Below are positions 1 to 5,079 of a stretch of 6,406 nt of DNA, in pieces. The notes under the pieces were generated by a model. That model ran no database searches. It saw only the letters and a program-made list of their open reading frames with translations, and had not been told where the DNA came from. A program made the position numbers and the translations under genes. Source of the stretch: Akkermansiaceae bacterium (GTDB lineage: Bacteria; Verrucomicrobiota; Verrucomicrobiia; Verrucomicrobiales; Akkermansiaceae); contig CAIVXP010000205.1 in the NCBI GenBank assembly GCA_903909905.1, forward strand, positions 1 to 6,406, in the 5' to 3' direction. The first letter of the stretch is position 1; each line of letters starts with the position of its first letter.

Positions 1-33
1 ATGGGCAGATGCTAGGGATTTCCCTGCAGGTTC

Positions 34-65
34 AAAATCTGTCGCGATTCCCATTCCGCGACAGA
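34..65 (-). terminator. Candidate Rho-independent terminator beyond tRNA-Ser (distal)
   Basis: A perfect 9-bp inverted repeat (positions 38-46 and 57-65, arms TCTGTCGCG/CGCGACAGA) encloses a 10-nt loop. Read on the minus strand the hairpin runs straight into TTTT (37-34). This orientation fits termination of transcripts coming from tRNA-Ser, which ends 139 nt upstream. On the plus strand it is followed by A residues, so it would not work that way. The T-run is short, so function is inferred. Confidence 0.42.
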
Positions 66-75
66 AAAACGGTCG

Positions 76-97
76 GATTTCTGAAAGATTTCTGAAA
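76..97. repeat. Exact tandem 11-bp repeat, two units
   Basis: The unit GATTTCTGAAA occurs twice without a gap at 76-86 and 87-97. It lies between the two hairpins downstream of tRNA-Ser. No function is evident; two units could be a simple slippage product. Confidence 0.75.
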
Positions 98-116
98 AAC
101 TGCACGTTAGTCGTGC
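95..116 (-). terminator. Candidate Rho-independent terminator beyond tRNA-Ser (proximal)
   Basis: On the minus strand a 5-bp GC-rich stem (GCACG at 116-112, CGTGC at 106-102) with a 5-nt loop is followed after two bases by TTTTT (99-95). It sits 88 nt past the 3' end of tRNA-Ser in the right direction. The stem is short; it may act together with the longer hairpin at 38-65. Confidence 0.4.
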
Positions 117-204
117 GAAACCCTGCGAAATCGATCAAAGTCGGTAGAGCAGGAAAGCCCATAAAACCGAATAAAAACGCACAAACTACGCACTATGAAC
201 AAGA

Positions 205-294
205 TGGCGGACAGGGAGGGATTCGAACCCTCGGTGACGTTACCGCCACACACGCTTTCCAAGCGTGCTCATTCGACCACTCTGACACCTGCCC
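205..294 (-). tRNA. tRNA-Ser (anticodon GGA)
   Basis: The minus strand folds into a complete class II tRNA of 90 nt. The acceptor stem is GGGCAGG/CCTGTCC with one G-U pair, the discriminator is G and the CCA is encoded (205-207). The anticodon stem CACGC/GCGTG carries loop TTGGAAA, giving anticodon GGA (plus-strand 258-260), which reads UCC and UCU serine codons. A long variable arm with a short CGGT/ACCG pairing precedes the T arm (GAGGG, loop TTCGAAT, CCCTC). The long variable arm and the G discriminator are serine identity features. It is not a queuosine substrate, so the nearby que genes are not linked to it through modification. Confidence 0.97.
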
Positions 295-306
295 TTGGGA
301 GGCCGG

Positions 307-335
307 AAACTAGTGAGGGGCGCATGGCTTGGCAA
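307..335 (-). promoter_or_regulatory. Candidate sigma70-type promoter for tRNA-Ser
   Basis: Minus strand shows TTGCCA (335-330, five of six matches to a -35 box), a 17-nt spacer, then TAGTTT (312-307, weak -10 with the key T, A and T). The -10 box ends 12 nt before the mature tRNA 5' end at 294, leaving a short leader for RNase P to remove. The -10 match is poor, so this is tentative. Confidence 0.35.
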
Positions 336-371
336 TGCATTTTTGGAGAGTGGGCGCGGGAAAGATGATTC

Positions 372-396
372 GGCGGGCCGGGCCGGCCCGCCCTAC
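372..396 (-). repeat. REP-like GC palindrome with GTAG foot
   Basis: Positions 372-381 and 383-392 are perfect inverted arms of 10 bp (GGCGGGCCGG / CCGGCCCGCC) around a single G. On the minus strand the hairpin is immediately preceded by GTAG (396-393). A GTAG-type tetranucleotide at the foot of a GC hairpin is typical of REP elements mobilised by RAYT (TnpA-REP) transposases. Only one copy is in the window, so repetitiveness across the genome is inferred, not shown. It lies in the non-coding space between the two tRNA genes, a usual place for REPs. Confidence 0.45.
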
Positions 397-410
397 CATT
401 TGATTTGGAA

Positions 411-503
411 TGATCGTCGCGACGCGCGACTAACCGCTTTCGAACCTTCGGTTCTCGTCCTCCCAGCCTATTGGCTCCAGCGATGCTGGAGCCGGCTGTC
501 GGA
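411..503. repeat. Left copy of 93-bp direct repeat, with broken tRNA-Thr 3' end
   Basis: This segment matches 558-650 over 93 bp with two mismatches (423 C versus 570 A, and 435 C versus 582 T). It carries three hairpins: GTCGCG-ACG-CGCGAC (416-430), GAACC-TTC-GGTTC (442-454) and GGCTCCAGC-GAT-GCTGGAGCC (473-493). Its last 17 nt (487-503) equal the 3' end of tRNA-Thr including CCA, but the sequence after 503 does not continue as a tRNA. It is therefore either a decayed tRNA gene copy with its flank, or a copied or inserted element sharing the tRNA end. Confidence 0.93.
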
Positions 504-557
504 TTGAGCACCACAGCGCGGCACTCCAAGCCAATTTCGCGGCTGCGCCGCTTTTCC

Positions 558-650
558 TGATCGTCGCGAAGCGCGACTAACTGCTTTCGAACCTTCGGTT
601 CTCGTCCTCCCAGCCTATTGGCTCCAGCGATGCTGGAGCCGGCTGTCGGA
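558..650. repeat. Right copy of 93-bp direct repeat, overlapping tRNA-Thr
   Basis: This is the partner of 411-503, offset by 147 bp. It overlaps the intact tRNA-Thr gene by 17 nt (634-650) and covers 76 nt of its downstream flank. The same three hairpins are present at 563-577 (loop AAG), 589-601 and 620-640. Both differences from the left copy fall outside hairpin stems: one in the first loop, one between hairpins. The hairpin at 620-640 uses the tRNA's own GGC-U-CCA end as one arm. Confidence 0.93.
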
Positions 651-709
651 CTCGAACCGACGACCTGCTGATTACAAATCAGCTGCTCTACCAACTGAGC
701 TAAGCCGGC
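634..709 (-). tRNA. tRNA-Thr (anticodon UGU)
   Basis: The minus strand folds into a standard 76-nt tRNA with encoded CCA (636-634). The acceptor is GCCGGCT/AGCCGGC, discriminator U, D stem GCTC/GAGC and T arm GTCGG-TTCGAGT-CCGAC. The anticodon stem GCTGA/TCAGC carries loop TTTGTAA, giving UGU (plus-strand 674-676), which reads ACA and other ACN threonine codons. It lies 63 nt past the aat stop codon in the same direction. I found no convincing promoter in that gap, so read-through from aat with processing is possible. Its 3' end is duplicated at 487-503. Confidence 0.97.
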
Positions 710-772
710 GAAAATTGCGGGGGAGAAATAACACCGCCAAGCCGCAGGCGGGAAGCGGAATTTTTGGGGATT

Positions 773-1408
773 TTAATCGCTCGTAGATCCGGCCGATTGA
801 AGGGCTGCTTGGAGTTGGGCGAGATACTCGCGACGCGGCAGCTCGTAGCCGCCGAATTGACTGAGATGATCGGTCATCCACTGGGTGTCGAGCAGTTGGA
901 AATTTTTCTCGCGCAAGGTTTCGACCAAGGCAACCAGCGCGACCTTCGAAGCATCGGTTTTGCGATGAAACATGCTTTCGCCAAAAAACACGCCTGGCAG
1001 CGCTACGCCATAGAGACCACCCTGCAAACCATCCGCGTCCCAGCACTCGACGGAATGCGCAAAGTCCTCTTCGTGCAGCGCGCAGTAGCTCTCGAGGATC
1101 ACTTCGTCGATCCATGTTTCCTTACGCTCGGCACAGGCGAGCATCACTTCGCGAAAGGCGGTATTCCACCGCACCTCAAAAAGCCCGCGCTTCAATGTAC
1201 GTCGCAAGCCGTGCGGAATGCGAAAGCGCGAATCAAGTGGTATCAGCCCACGGCGCTCCGGCGAAAACCACAAAATTTCACCCTCTTCGGCCATGGGAAA
1301 AACCCCGTTGGCGTAGGCATTCACCAAGGCCTCGAGAGGGATGATGTCAGGTTGATCGGAACTTTTTGAGGTCAATGTCTTGCAACAGGAAACCTGCGCG
1401 CATGTCAC
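773..1408 (-). CDS. aat: Leucyl/phenylalanyl-tRNA-protein transferase (L/F transferase)
   Basis: This cytoplasmic enzyme moves Leu or Phe from aminoacyl-tRNA onto N-terminal Lys or Arg of proteins, marking them for ClpS/ClpAP (bacterial N-degron pathway). The 211-aa frame shows the full family pattern: AYANGVFPM (31-39), WFSPERRGLIPL (47-58), GGLYGV (130-135), FFGESMF (141-147), DASK (152-155), LLDTQ (172-176, with the Asp matching the key E. coli Asp of LIDCQ) and a late RRxY. Length is normal for a bacterial Aat. The frame opens with GTG at 1408; an in-frame TTG at residue 12 is an alternative, and neither has a clear Shine-Dalgarno sequence. The first 20 residues are not conserved-looking. 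It stands apart from folE2 by 442 nt, so it probably has its own promoter, and tRNA-Thr follows it. Confidence 0.96.
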   Translation of the reverse strand: MTCAQVSCCKTLTSKSSDQPDIIPLEALVNAYANGVFPMAEEGEILWFSPERRGLIPLDSRFRIPHGLRRTLKRGLFEVRWNTAFREVMLACAERKETWIDEVILESYCALHEEDFAHSVECWDADGLQGGLYGVALPGVFFGESMFHRKTDASKVALVALVETLREKNFQLLDTQWMTDHLSQFGGYELPRREYLAQLQAALQSAGSTSD

Positions 1409-1472
1409 AAATTTTCAAGATCGGAAAATGAAGGGACATTGGAGATGGGGTATTGGATATTGAGGGAAGAGG

Positions 1473-1487
1473 CTCGCGAATCGCGAG
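1473..1487. repeat. 15-nt perfect palindrome in the aat upstream region
   Basis: CTCGCGA-A-TCGCGAG is a perfect inverted repeat with 7-bp arms around one A. It lies in the 123-nt stretch (1409-1531) between the doubtful 76-aa frame and aat. No T-run follows on either strand, so it is not a standard terminator; an operator or transcript hairpin is possible. The rest of this stretch holds the related words ATTGGAGAT (1438-1446) and ATTGGATAT (1452-1460) and no convincing gene or promoter. Confidence 0.5.
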
Positions 1488-1531
1488 TGAAATTGGTGCA
1501 TCTTCCCATGGGAAATCGACATCTCCCTCCC

Positions 1532-1762
1532 TTAGTCAAGCGGTTTGGCGAAGGGGTCGGCTGCGTCAAATTCCTTTGTACGATTATCTTCAATGGACCT
1601 GATTCCAAAGCTTGGCCGTCCACTACGCTTGAAATGCTTGTGAGAAACAGGTTGAGGCATGTCGACCACATCAGCGATCCTCCTGATTTCAAGCAAGCCC
1701 CTAGATTTCGGCACAATTTCCAAAGGTTTGGGTATAGGCCGATTCAACTTCAAATTATTCAT
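1532..1762 (-). CDS. Doubtful small hypothetical protein, 76 aa
   Basis: I do not recognise this frame. It encodes a basic, proline-containing, soluble-looking protein starting MNNLKLNRPIPKPLEIV, with no signal peptide, membrane segment or cysteine. The case for it is upstream: its ATG (1762-1760) overlaps the TGA of a 7-codon mini-ORF in an ATGA junction, and that mini-ORF follows the strongest ribosome binding site in the window (GGAGGTG). It lies 88 nt past folE2 in the same direction. The case against: the region is AT-richer than the certain genes, a longer open frame of 136 codons runs antisense across it, and no family motif is visible. It could be a decayed gene or a chance frame. Confidence 0.33.
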   Translation of the reverse strand: MNNLKLNRPIPKPLEIVPKSRGLLEIRRIADVVDMPQPVSHKHFKRSGRPSFGIRSIEDNRTKEFDAADPFAKPLD

Positions 1763-1782
1763 TCACGACAGGCTGACATCAT
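1759..1782 (-). CDS. Possible leader mini-ORF, MMSACRE
   Basis: Two adjacent ATG codons (1782 and 1779) follow GGAGGTG (1793-1787) at spacings of 4 and 7 nt; the second spacing is near ideal. The frame ends after Glu with TGA (1761-1759), which overlaps the ATG of the 76-aa frame (ATGA). This is the layout of translational coupling, in which a ribosome finishing the short ORF restarts on the next. No run of identical codons points to attenuation. It may equally be the remnant of a lost gene's start. Confidence 0.3.
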   Translation of the reverse strand: MMSACRE

Positions 1783-1786
1783 GAAA

Positions 1787-1793
1787 CACCTCC
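1787..1793 (-). promoter_or_regulatory. Strong ribosome binding site GGAGGTG
   Basis: The minus strand reads GGAGGTG, almost fully complementary to the usual 16S 3' end. It stands out because none of the seven firm protein genes here has a recognisable Shine-Dalgarno sequence. It lies about 58 nt after the folE2 stop and just before the mini-ORF ATGs. Confidence 0.5.
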
Positions 1794-1850
1794 ACGAACA
1801 AAATGATGTGACAAAATCGCTACTTAGGTCACCTATCTCGCCGCAATGAC

Positions 1851-2648
1851 TCAATCGACCGCCTTGCCGGAAATGACAGCGAACGCGTTGTGATCGTGAA
1901 TGCTTTCCTGGTTCACGGCCCTGACGGTGAATGAGTCGATTCTCGCATCGGCGCGCAGCAAGGCGGCGGCATTGCGCACGACATCTTCGACGAACACCGG
2001 ATTGTCGTAGGCCTGCATGGTCACATGCCGCTCGTCGGTGCGTTTGAGCAAGGCGTAGACCGGCGCCGAGCCGGATTTTTCGGCGATGTCGACGAGGTCT
2101 TCGATCAGGATGAGTTCGCAGCCGCTGCCCTTGCGTTTTGGTCGTACCTCGATGGCCACATTTCCGCGCTGGTTGTGAGCACCGTAGTCGCTGATCTCTT
2201 TGCTGCATGGGCAGAGTGTGGTGACGGGCACGGTGACGCGCAGCGTGAGGTCATCCGCGCCTGAGGATGATTTGCCGATCAGCACGCAGTCGCAGCCGAC
2301 CTTGGCCTCGGCACCGGAGACCGGAGCTTTCTTCGTGACGAAATAGGTGAAGGCCACCTCGATGTGTGCCTCTTCGGCATGCAGGCGCTCGCGCAGATCG
2401 TGGAGGATTTCAGGTAGCGTGCGTGAGGTCACTTCGCCTTCGTGTTTGCTGAGCACCTCGATGAAGCGGCTCATGTGGGTGCCTTTGAAATGATGGGGCA
2501 AGTGCACCGACATCGAGATCGTGGCGACAGTCGGAAAGGGTTTGCCGTGACGGTCGGTGACTTGGATCGGGTAGCGCAGATCCGAGACGCCGACTTGATC
2601 GATATCGATGCCGCGGGTGTCCTTGGTGGCTTGGATGTCGGGAAGCAT
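1851..2648 (-). CDS. folE2: GTP cyclohydrolase FolE2 (type IB)
   Basis: FolE2 converts GTP to 7,8-dihydroneopterin triphosphate, the entry step of both folate and queuosine synthesis. It belongs to the type IB family, which is unrelated in sequence to FolE and can use metals other than zinc. The 265-aa protein shows the family signatures: SVHLPHHFKGTHMSRF (47-62), TLCPCSKEIS (144-153) with the putative metal-binding Cys146, GAHNQR (156-161) with His158, NPVFVEDVVR (216-225) with Glu221, and SIHDHNA (249-255) with His251. The start ATG lies 8 nt after the queD stop, with no Shine-Dalgarno sequence, so coupling to queD is likely. Standing next to queD, its role here is probably to feed 7-deazaguanine synthesis, although the product also serves folate. 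Many bacteria induce folE2 on zinc shortage, but I see no clear Zur operator. Confidence 0.97.
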   Translation of the reverse strand: MLPDIQATKDTRGIDIDQVGVSDLRYPIQVTDRHGKPFPTVATISMSVHLPHHFKGTHMSRFIEVLSKHEGEVTSRTLPEILHDLRERLHAEEAHIEVAFTYFVTKKAPVSGAEAKVGCDCVLIGKSSSGADDLTLRVTVPVTTLCPCSKEISDYGAHNQRGNVAIEVRPKRKGSGCELILIEDLVDIAEKSGSAPVYALLKRTDERHVTMQAYDNPVFVEDVVRNAAALLRADARIDSFTVRAVNQESIHDHNAFAVISGKAVD

Positions 2649-2656
2649 GGGGAAAT

Positions 2657-3124
2657 TTATTTCAAAACAGGGGCCTCATATTCCGCCCACGATGAGGAGG
2701 TTTCCCACAGGCGCACCTTCACGAGGCGCACTTCGGAGCGGAGATGGTAGCGGATGTCGGATTGCTTCGCGTAGGCCTCGAGCGCCTTGCGGGTGTGGTC
2801 AAAAATCGCTCGCGCCATCAGCTCGGTGGTCGGGTCTTGGTTTTCAAATCCGATGACCCTTTCGCCGTAGCGCGATTTGAAATCCTCGTAAGCAGGATCC
2901 GCCGTGTTCATGCAAAGCGCGTGGTCGAGCGAGTCGAGCCAATCGCCGATCGCCTCGCGGATGATTTTGAAATCGCAGACCATTTCGTTGGCATCGAGTT
3001 CGTCGGCCTCGATCACAAACTCGACCTTGCGCGAATGGCCGTGCGGGAAACGGCACTTGTCGGGATGCTTCGAAAGCATGTGGCCGTTCTCGATCTCGAG
3101 CGATTTGCAAATCCGGTAAGGCAT
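2657..3124 (-). CDS. queD: 6-carboxy-5,6,7,8-tetrahydropterin synthase QueD
   Basis: QueD turns dihydroneopterin triphosphate into 6-carboxytetrahydropterin, releasing acetaldehyde and triphosphate; it is the second step toward queuosine. The 155-aa protein is of the 6-pyruvoyltetrahydropterin synthase fold. It has zinc-ligand histidines His15, His28 and His30, the QueD-type CxxxHGH motif (24-30, CRFPHGH) with catalytic Cys24, VCDF (49-52), Asp67-His68 of the catalytic relay in LDHAL, DPTTE (97-101) for pterin binding, and Glu141 in LWET. The single-spaced CxxxHGH favours QueD over PTPS-III or mammalian-type PTPS. The gene starts 26 nt after queC and ends 8 nt before folE2. No Shine-Dalgarno sequence precedes the ATG. 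Confidence 0.96.
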   Translation of the reverse strand: MPYRICKSLEIENGHMLSKHPDKCRFPHGHSRKVEFVIEADELDANEMVCDFKIIREAIGDWLDSLDHALCMNTADPAYEDFKSRYGERVIGFENQDPTTELMARAIFDHTRKALEAYAKQSDIRYHLRSEVRLVKVRLWETSSSWAEYEAPVLK

Positions 3125-3150
3125 GGCGTGTGGAGCTGGTGGGCAGGTGG

Positions 3151-3831
3151 TCAGGAAAGCCGCGGCAGCTCGGGAGTCTGCTCATAGACCGTCGGGTCCT
3201 GCAAGCCGGCCAAAAGAAATGCCTCGCGGCGCTCGACGCAAGTCCCGCAAACGCCGCAGTGGATTTCCCCGCCCTTGTAGCAGGACCATGTCTCGGCGAA
3301 ATCCACGCCAAGCTCGGCACCGCGCCGCGCGATCGCCGCCTTATCCATGTCGATGAACGGCCGCAGCAGCTTGATCCCCGCGTAAGTCCCCTGCCCCATC
3401 GCCTCGCCAATCGCCCGCATGAAGGGCTCGCGGCAATCGGGGTAAATCGCATGATCGCCGGAATGCGCCGCGATCGTCACCGCATCCGCGCCGATGCTTT
3501 CGGCAAAGCCCGCGGCGATCGAAAGCATGATGCCATTGCGAAATGGCACGACGGTTTTTTTCATCGACTCCTCGGCGTAATGACCTTCCGGAATTTCACC
3601 GCCCGAACGCAAGAGGTCGGACTTGAACAAGCGGTCCATGAAATCCAGCGACACGACATGATGCGGCACACCCGCACGATCGGCGTGCATCTTGGCAAAA
3701 GGAATTTCCCGCGCGTTGTGCTTCGCGCCGTAATCAAATGAAAGGCACGCGGCCACTTCGCCATCACGCAGCGCCTGGTGAAACACCGTCACCGAATCCA
3801 TTCCACCGCTCAGCAGGACGCAGGCTTTCAT
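3151..3831 (-). CDS. queC: 7-cyano-7-deazaguanine synthase QueC
   Basis: QueC makes preQ0 from 7-carboxy-7-deazaguanine, ammonia and ATP in the cytoplasm. The 226-aa product opens with an ATP pyrophosphatase P-loop, SGGMDS (8-13), where the family usually has Gln or Met at the fourth place. SFDYGAKH (31-38) follows, and the C-terminal zinc site has four cysteines at 184, 192, 195 and 198 (C-x7-C-x2-C-x2-C). I chose the ATG at 3831 because the P-loop must lie near the N-terminus and because it starts one base after the queF stop (TGA-A-ATG), a coupling arrangement. The frame stays open 28 codons further upstream, but that part overlaps queF and is proline/arginine-rich noise. Its substrate comes from QueE, which is not in the window. 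Confidence 0.97.
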   Translation of the reverse strand: MKACVLLSGGMDSVTVFHQALRDGEVAACLSFDYGAKHNAREIPFAKMHADRAGVPHHVVSLDFMDRLFKSDLLRSGGEIPEGHYAEESMKKTVVPFRNGIMLSIAAGFAESIGADAVTIAAHSGDHAIYPDCREPFMRAIGEAMGQGTYAGIKLLRPFIDMDKAAIARRGAELGVDFAETWSCYKGGEIHCGVCGTCVERREAFLLAGLQDPTVYEQTPELPRLS

Positions 3832-3832
3832 T

Positions 3833-4258
3833 TCAAGATGCCGGGCTCTCGGGATAGGAGGCCTCGGCGGTAAGCTGGATGCCGCCGCGCGGCGCAAATT
3901 CACCGCGCACGACAATCTCGCGCGGCTTCATCGCCTTGACGAGGTCATCGAGAATGCGGTTGACGATTTCCTCGTTGAACGACGGCTCGTTGCGGAATGA
4001 CGCGAGGTAAAACTTGAGGCTCTTGGTCTCGACACAAGTCTCGGCCGGCACATAGCGGATGACGATTTTCGCGCTGTCGGGCTGACCGGTGACCGGGCAC
4101 AGCGAGGTGAACTCCGGGCAGTTGAGCGTGACCCAGTATCGGCGGCCGGGGCGGTGGTTGGGAAACACCTCGAGGCGCGCCTCGGAAGGCGAAGAAGGCA
4201 AACGCGTCTCAGGTTTGCCAAGCAGGGAAAGGTCGTTGAGGTCGTCGCGTCCGGACAT
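3833..4258 (-). CDS. queF: NADPH-dependent preQ0 reductase QueF (unimodular type)
   Basis: QueF reduces the nitrile of preQ0 to the aminomethyl group of preQ1, using NADPH. At 141 aa it is the short, YkvM-like class, not the two-domain E. coli class. Visible motifs are EFTSLCPVTGQPD (49-61) with catalytic Cys54, which forms the thioimide, and Asp61; the QueF signature ETKSLKFYL (77-85); SFRNEPSFNEE (87-97); and RGGI (124-127). The ATG at 4258 gives MSGRDDLNDLSLLGK and a length close to relatives. The frame is open further upstream to 4426 but that part overlaps the superoxide dismutase gene. It is the last enzyme of the local pathway yet the first que gene transcribed; queC begins one base after its stop. 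Confidence 0.96.
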   Translation of the reverse strand: MSGRDDLNDLSLLGKPETRLPSSPSEARLEVFPNHRPGRRYWVTLNCPEFTSLCPVTGQPDSAKIVIRYVPAETCVETKSLKFYLASFRNEPSFNEEIVNRILDDLVKAMKPREIVVRGEFAPRGGIQLTAEASYPESPAS

Positions 4259-4314
4259 GCGCGCATTGTCCGGATCGCGGCGCAAAGGTCGACTCGATTT
4301 TTTCGGCCGATGGA

Positions 4315-5073
4315 TCAAAGAGCCGCAAATTTGCGCGAAACTTCGGCCCAATTGATCACTCTCCACCAGGCATTGATGTAATCCGCGCGGCGGTTCTGGT
4401 AGTGGAGGTAATAGGCGTGCTCCCACACATCGAGGCCCAGCAAGGGCGTGCCGAGATCGGCATCAGGGACGATGCCTTTCATGAGCGGATTGTCCTGATT
4501 CGCGGTGCTGATGATGCGCAGCTTGCCCTTGGCGGAAATCAACCACGCCCAGCCCGATCCGAAGCGCTTGGTCGCTGTTTCGTTGAAGGCTTTTTTGAAA
4601 TCATCCATCGACCCGAACGACGCATCAATCGCCTTGAGCAGCTCCGGCGATGGCGCCCCCGATTTTCCCGCCGGCGCGAGGGTGTTCCAAAAAAATGTGT
4701 GGTTCCAGTGACCACCGCCGTGATTGCGGAGCGCCGTGCGCACAGATTCGTCGGCCACAGCGGTGATGTATTCGTCGGCCACGTTGATGCCGGCAAAAAT
4801 TTCTTCGAGCGATTTGCCCTTCAGCTCGGGCGCTTTTTCCAACGCGGCGTTGAGCCCGGCGACATAGGCAGCGTGATGCTTGCCGTGATGGATTTCCATC
4901 GTGCGGGCATCGATGTGTGGCTCAAGCGCGTTGAACGCATAGGGCAATGCGGGCAAAGAAAAAGCTGCGGGCGCCTGTGCCATCGCGCGTGATGGCAGCA
5001 TCACTGCACCTGCGGCAAGGGCACTGAGTTTGACGAATTGACGACGGTTGCTGCGTGTATGGGGCATTTCCAT
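4315..5073 (-). CDS. sodA: Exported Fe/Mn-family superoxide dismutase, Mn-type, with Tat signal
   Basis: The enzyme dismutates superoxide to oxygen and hydrogen peroxide. The 252-aa precursor has a twin-arginine signal: NRRQFVKLSALAAG (9-22), hydrophobic stretch to about 27, and a likely cleavage after AMA (30-32). The mature part matches SodA from LPALPYAFNALEPHID (40-55) onward. Metal ligands are His62 (IHHGKHH), His125 (NHTFFW), Asp215 and His219 (DVWEHAYY). GGH (120-122) and Gln193 in TANQD are Mn-type marks; Fe-type enzymes place the active-site Gln in the N-terminal domain. A Tat signal fits export after metal loading. The gene lies 68 nt past coaX and 56 nt before queF, without overlap, so it may have its own promoter. 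The symbol reflects family type, not proven orthology. Confidence 0.95.
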   Translation of the reverse strand: MEMPHTRSNRRQFVKLSALAAGAVMLPSRAMAQAPAAFSLPALPYAFNALEPHIDARTMEIHHGKHHAAYVAGLNAALEKAPELKGKSLEEIFAGINVADEYITAVADESVRTALRNHGGGHWNHTFFWNTLAPAGKSGAPSPELLKAIDASFGSMDDFKKAFNETATKRFGSGWAWLISAKGKLRIISTANQDNPLMKGIVPDADLGTPLLGLDVWEHAYYLHYQNRRADYINAWWRVINWAEVSRKFAAL

Positions 5074-5079
5074 TCTGCA

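Noticed and set aside
26..53. tRNA-like T arm on the plus strand (GCAGG, TTCAAAA, TCTGT) followed by seven bases, C and CCA
   Set aside because: The essential G53-C61 pair would be G-U, position 60 is A, and no anticodon arm can be folded from bases 1-25. The same bases form a better minus-strand hairpin.
113..313. 66-codon open frame on the plus strand with GGIRTLG and FDHSDTC
   Set aside because: It is the antisense translation of tRNA-Ser. These words recur wherever a tRNA-Ser gene is read as protein.
539..555. Plus-strand hairpin GCGGC-TGC-GCCGC followed by TTTT, like a terminator
   Set aside because: No plus-strand gene lies upstream of it. The T-run is only four bases. It is more likely another palindromic unit of the inter-tRNA gap.
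411..650. CRISPR-like array, because of palindromic repeats with a spacer
   Set aside because: Only two repeats of 93 bp separated by 54 bp, one of them overlapping a tRNA gene, and no cas genes. This does not fit a CRISPR.
269..694. 141-codon minus-strand frame with an internal protein repeat (PTAGSSIAGANRLGG twice)
   Set aside because: It runs through tRNA-Thr and both copies of the DNA repeat. The protein repeat only mirrors the 93-bp DNA repeat, and its start lies inside a tRNA gene.
721..760. Possible terminator after aat (CCGCC/GGCGG around TGCGGCTT on the minus strand)
   Set aside because: A 5-bp stem with an 8-nt loop and only a broken T-run (TGTTATTTC) afterwards. Too weak to call.
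1439..1849. 136-codon plus-strand open frame in the gap between folE2 and aat
   Set aside because: No recognisable domain, no ribosome binding site, and it runs against every firm gene. Its start falls in the low-complexity ATTGGA words.
3130..3741. 203-codon plus-strand open frame
   Set aside because: It is antisense to queC, whose P-loop and zinc-site motifs settle the coding strand.
4402..4992. 196-codon plus-strand open frame
   Set aside because: It is antisense to the superoxide dismutase gene, which has all metal ligands and a signal peptide in frame.
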